A DNA stretch of 64,000 nucleotides from Burkholderiales bacterium. GTDB lineage: Bacteria > Pseudomonadota > Gammaproteobacteria > Burkholderiales > Burkholderiaceae_C. Numbering within the stretch: position 1 is the first letter of the stretch; each line of letters opens with the position of its first letter. Location: positions 248,001 to 312,000 of the forward strand of contig JADJDV010000005.1 of NCBI GenBank assembly GCA_016702555.1, in the 5' to 3' direction. The notes under the pieces are model-generated. The model worked only from the letters and a program-made list of their open reading frames with translations. It was not told the origin of the DNA and searched no databases. Both the position numbers and the translations under genes were made by a program. This document shows positions 61,952 through 64,000 of the stretch, piece after piece.

Positions 61952-62264
61952 TGCGCATCGCCTTTCGGCCCGAGGCCGAGCGCGAGCTGCTGCAAGCCCA
62001 GGCATGGTACGAGGCGCGGGCCGTTGGCCTGGGTTTCGAGTTCGCGCGCGCCATCGACGGCGCCATCTCTAGAATTGCACGCACGCCACGCGCCTTTCCC
62101 GTCATTGCGACGCCCTTTCAGCACGTGATCGCGCGCAGGTTCCTTATTCCGTCATCTACCATTGCAACGGCACCGACGTTCTGATCGTCGCCATCCACCA
62201 CCACCGCCGCCAAGCCGGCGACTGGTCACAGCCCGGGCCCACAAGTGAAGAGAGCACCCCATGA
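61951..62264 (+). pseudogene. ParE/RelE-family toxin with one frameshift
   Basis: From ATG 61951: MRIAFRPEAERELLQAQAWY, then ARTPRAFPVIATPFQHVIARRF, the ParE-like fold. After RRF near 62142 the frame is lost, but the next frame reads YSVIYHCNGTDVLIVAIHHH-RRQAGDW, exactly the missing C-terminal half (VIYxxxxxxVxIxAvxHxRR). One extra C in TTCCTTATT would restore it. The restored protein would end at TGA 62264, overlapping the accD start (ATGA). As written, the toxin loses its RNA- or gyrase-binding end and would be inactive. Confidence 0.78.
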
Positions 62265-63133
62265 GCTGGCTTGAAAAACTGCTGCCGCCGAAGATCCAGA
62301 AATCCGACTCCGCCGAGCGCCGCCACATGCCCGAGGGTCTGTGGATCAAGTGCCCGGAATGCGAGACGGTGCTGTACAAGACCGACCTGGAGAGCAACCA
62401 GAACGTCTGCCCGCACTGTGGCCACCACCACCGCATCGGCGCGCGTGAGCGCCTGAACGCGTTCCTCGACAACGAAGGGCGCTACGAGATCGGGCAGGAG
62501 GTGATCCCCGTCGATGCGCTCAAGTTCAAGGACAGTCGCAAGTACCCCGAGCGCCTGAAGGAGGCGCTGGAGGCCACCGGCGAAACCGACGCGCTGGTGG
62601 TGATGGGCGGCTCGGTCCATGCCATCGACGTGGTGGTGGCGGCCTTCGAATTCGACTTCATGGGCGGCTCGATGGGCAGCGTGGTGGGCGAGCGCTTCGT
62701 GCGCGGCGTGCACACCGCCATCGAGCAAAAGGTGCCCTTCGTCTGCTTCACCGCCACCGGCGGCGCGCGCATGCAGGAGGGCTTGCTGTCGCTGATGCAG
62801 ATGGCCAAGACCAACGCCGCGCTCACGCGCCTGGCCAAGAAGGGCCTGCCCTACATCAGCGTGCTGACCGACCCGACCATGGGCGGCGTCTCGGCCGGCT
62901 TCGCCTTCGTGGGCGACGTGGTGATCGCCGAGCCGAAGGCGCTGATCGGCTTTGCCGGCCCGCGCGTGATCGAGAACACCGTGCGCGAAAAGCTGCCCGA
63001 AGGCTTCCAGCGCGCCGAGTTCCTGCAGGAAAAAGGCGGCGTCGACTTCATCTGCGACCGGCGCGAGCTGCGCCAGAAAATCGCACGGGTGCTGGCCATG
63101 TTGCAGCGCCAGCCAGCCGACGCCGTGCAGTAA
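62261..63133 (+). CDS. accD: acetyl-CoA carboxylase carboxyltransferase beta subunit
   Basis: 290 residues. N-terminal four-Cys zinc ribbon (IKCPECETVLYKTD and NVCPHCGHHHRI), then the crotonase-like domain with FTATGGARMQEGLLSLMQM, SVLTDPTMGGVSAGFAF and GFAGPRVIENTVREKLPEGF. Transfers carboxyl from biotin to acetyl-CoA, the first step of fatty acid synthesis. ATG 62261, preceded by GAAGAGAG. Adjacent to trpA as in many betaproteobacteria, apart from the toxin-antitoxin module. Confidence 0.96.
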   Translation: MSWLEKLLPPKIQKSDSAERRHMPEGLWIKCPECETVLYKTDLESNQNVCPHCGHHHRIGARERLNAFLDNEGRYEIGQEVIPVDALKFKDSRKYPERLKEALEATGETDALVVMGGSVHAIDVVVAAFEFDFMGGSMGSVVGERFVRGVHTAIEQKVPFVCFTATGGARMQEGLLSLMQMAKTNAALTRLAKKGLPYISVLTDPTMGGVSAGFAFVGDVVIAEPKALIGFAGPRVIENTVREKLPEGFQRAEFLQEKGGVDFICDRRELRQKIARVLAMLQRQPADAVQ

Positions 63134-63151
63134 GCAAGTCTGTCAACGGTC

Positions 63152-63718
63152 TCAGGCGCCGGCCAGCAGGGCTGAGCCCAGCAGGCTGGCCTGCAGCGAG
63201 CTCAGCACGATGCTGACGACCTGCAGGCCGACGATCAGCACCAGCGGCGACAGATCGATACCGCCCACCAGCGGCACGATGCGGCGCACCGGCGCCAGCA
63301 GCGGCTCGCACAGGCGCTCGATCACGTCCGTCACCAGGGTGCGGCTCTGCGTCCACGACAGAATCGCCCCGATGATCACCAGCGCGGTGATCACCGACAC
63401 CGCCAGCTTGGCCACGCCCAGCAGCGCCAGCACAGGCAGCAAGGCCCAGCGCGACTGGCCCAGCAGGCCCATCAGCACCACGTATTGCAGCAGCTTCAGC
63501 AGCCAGGTGCCCAGCAGGCTGGCGCTGTCGAGCCGCTGGCCGGGCGGCAGCAGACGCTGCAGCGGCAGCACCAGCCAGTCGGTCAGCGCCTGCACCAGGC
63601 GCCCCACCGGGTTGCCCATCGACATGCGGCGCCAGCGCATATACAGGCGCACCAGCGCCGCACCGCCGATCAGGGTCACCGCCACTTCCAGCAGAAAGCT
63701 CAGCACCGGGTACAGCAT
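63152..63718 (-). CDS. YggT-family membrane protein
   Basis: 188 residues with two YggT repeats: each has a hydrophobic helix pair separated by a short loop with a conserved L.P.RR/Q pattern (NPVGRLVQALTDWLVLPLQRLLPP and DVIERLCEPLLAPVRRIVPL). About four membrane helices. Involved in envelope/osmotic homeostasis in some bacteria and cell division in others; role here unknown. ATG 63718 chosen; the frame further upstream runs into the divergent gene. Confidence 0.9.
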   Translation of the reverse strand: MLYPVLSFLLEVAVTLIGGAALVRLYMRWRRMSMGNPVGRLVQALTDWLVLPLQRLLPPGQRLDSASLLGTWLLKLLQYVVLMGLLGQSRWALLPVLALLGVAKLAVSVITALVIIGAILSWTQSRTLVTDVIERLCEPLLAPVRRIVPLVGGIDLSPLVLIVGLQVVSIVLSSLQASLLGSALLAGA

Positions 63719-63751
63719 CGGACGTGTTTCCTGACGAGGTAAGGGGTTGGC

Positions 63752-64000
63752 ATGGCGTGCGATGATAACGAGGCCGCCGCGCGCTATCGCCCCACCATGG
63801 CCGACGATCCGTTCAGCCCCGACACGCTGCCGCTGTTTCCGCTCGGCAGCGTGCTGTTTCCCGGCGGCCTGCTGCCGCTGCAGGTGTTCGAGGTGCGCTA
63901 TCTCGACATGATTGGTCGCTGCCACCGCGCCGGGCAGCCGTTCGGCGTCGTCGCGCTGGCGCAGGGCCATGAGGTGCGCCGGCCCGGCGCCGCCGACGAA
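63752..64000 (+). CDS. LON peptidase substrate-binding-domain protein, N-terminal part (cut by window edge)
   Basis: The visible 83 codons read LPLFPLGSVLFPGGLLPLQV then FEVRYLDMIGRCHRAGQPFG, the conserved start of stand-alone LON N-domain (PUA-like) proteins of about 200 residues. They may handle substrates or assist AAA proteases, but roles are unknown. ATG 63752 is preferred for its AAGGGG ribosome site; ATG 63797, 15 codons later, would match family N-termini more closely. Confidence 0.85.
   Translation, partial: MACDDNEAAARYRPTMADDPFSPDTLPLFPLGSVLFPGGLLPLQVFEVRYLDMIGRCHRAGQPFGVVALAQGHEVRRPGAADE

Noticed and set aside
1..64000. tRNA genes, rRNA genes or a CRISPR array
   Set aside because: No cloverleaf-like segment, rRNA sequence or regularly spaced direct repeats were noticed on either strand; a dedicated scan could not be run.

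Overview
The window is GC-rich chromosomal DNA of a betaproteobacterium, most likely a member of the Comamonadaceae (order Burkholderiales). The call rests on gene order and protein families: ilvI-ilvH-ilvC-pssA-leuA, an ECF sigma factor followed by DUF3619, DUF3106, RDD, dgkA and LOG genes, and asd-fimV-truA-trpF-trpB-trpA-accD. One intergenic repeat around 54035-54091 also resembles a family-typical element. I saw no rRNA, tRNA or CRISPR array. Species cannot be named from the sequence alone.

Layout. 1-4758: start of sucA (cut by the left edge), prpE, a small phasin-like protein and an isochorismatase-family hydrolase. 4832-16042: a MuxABC-OpmB/MdtABC-type efflux operon on the minus strand (adaptor, two RND pumps, outer-membrane lipoprotein). 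Both pump genes carry a frameshift, and the operon has been invaded by a Phd/RelE-type toxin-antitoxin pair, gene remnants and an inverted pair of roughly 240-bp repeats. 16186-24662: a C45-like hydrolase, uppP, an ankyrin protein, small membrane proteins and a LytS/LytTR two-component pair with a retropepsin-like protease gene between them. 24696-32381: a PBP7-like endopeptidase and the branched-chain amino acid genes leuA, pssA, ilvC, ilvH and ilvI, with a probable leucine attenuator (leader peptide plus terminator) before leuA. 32680-36038: an ECF sigma factor operon. 36123-43585: csbD, hemW, rdgB, rph, srkA, an SGNH hydrolase, gshA and a frameshifted SDR gene. 43726-49210: a Nudix hydrolase, a zinc-type dehydrogenase, an acyl-CoA ligase, a DUF808 protein and a 5'-truncated dusC.

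49200-53100 is the accessory spot. A decayed IS256-family element separates the dusC fragment from a 3'-truncated, AT-richer DUF4062 gene. Next come an antidote-like gene that seems to have lost its HTH core and an intact IS630-family element sitting in codon 4 of a ribbon-helix-helix gene, whose pre-insertion sequence can be rebuilt exactly. Downstream, 53257-64000 returns to core genes: a HAD dehalogenase, asd (preceded by a short ORF ending in Ile-Thr4-Lys2-Gly, a possible leader peptide), fimV, truA, trpFBA, a ParDE-like module with a frameshifted toxin, accD, a YggT protein and the start of a LON-substrate-binding-domain protein.

Main interpretive points. Amino acid genes dominate the core (Leu, Ile/Val, Trp, aspartate family), with one strong and one speculative attenuator. 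Several otherwise well-conserved genes carry isolated single indels in G/C-rich tracts (both RND pumps, the SDR, the RelE-like toxin, several in the IS256 transposase). These could be true decay or assembly errors, and re-reading the raw data would decide.
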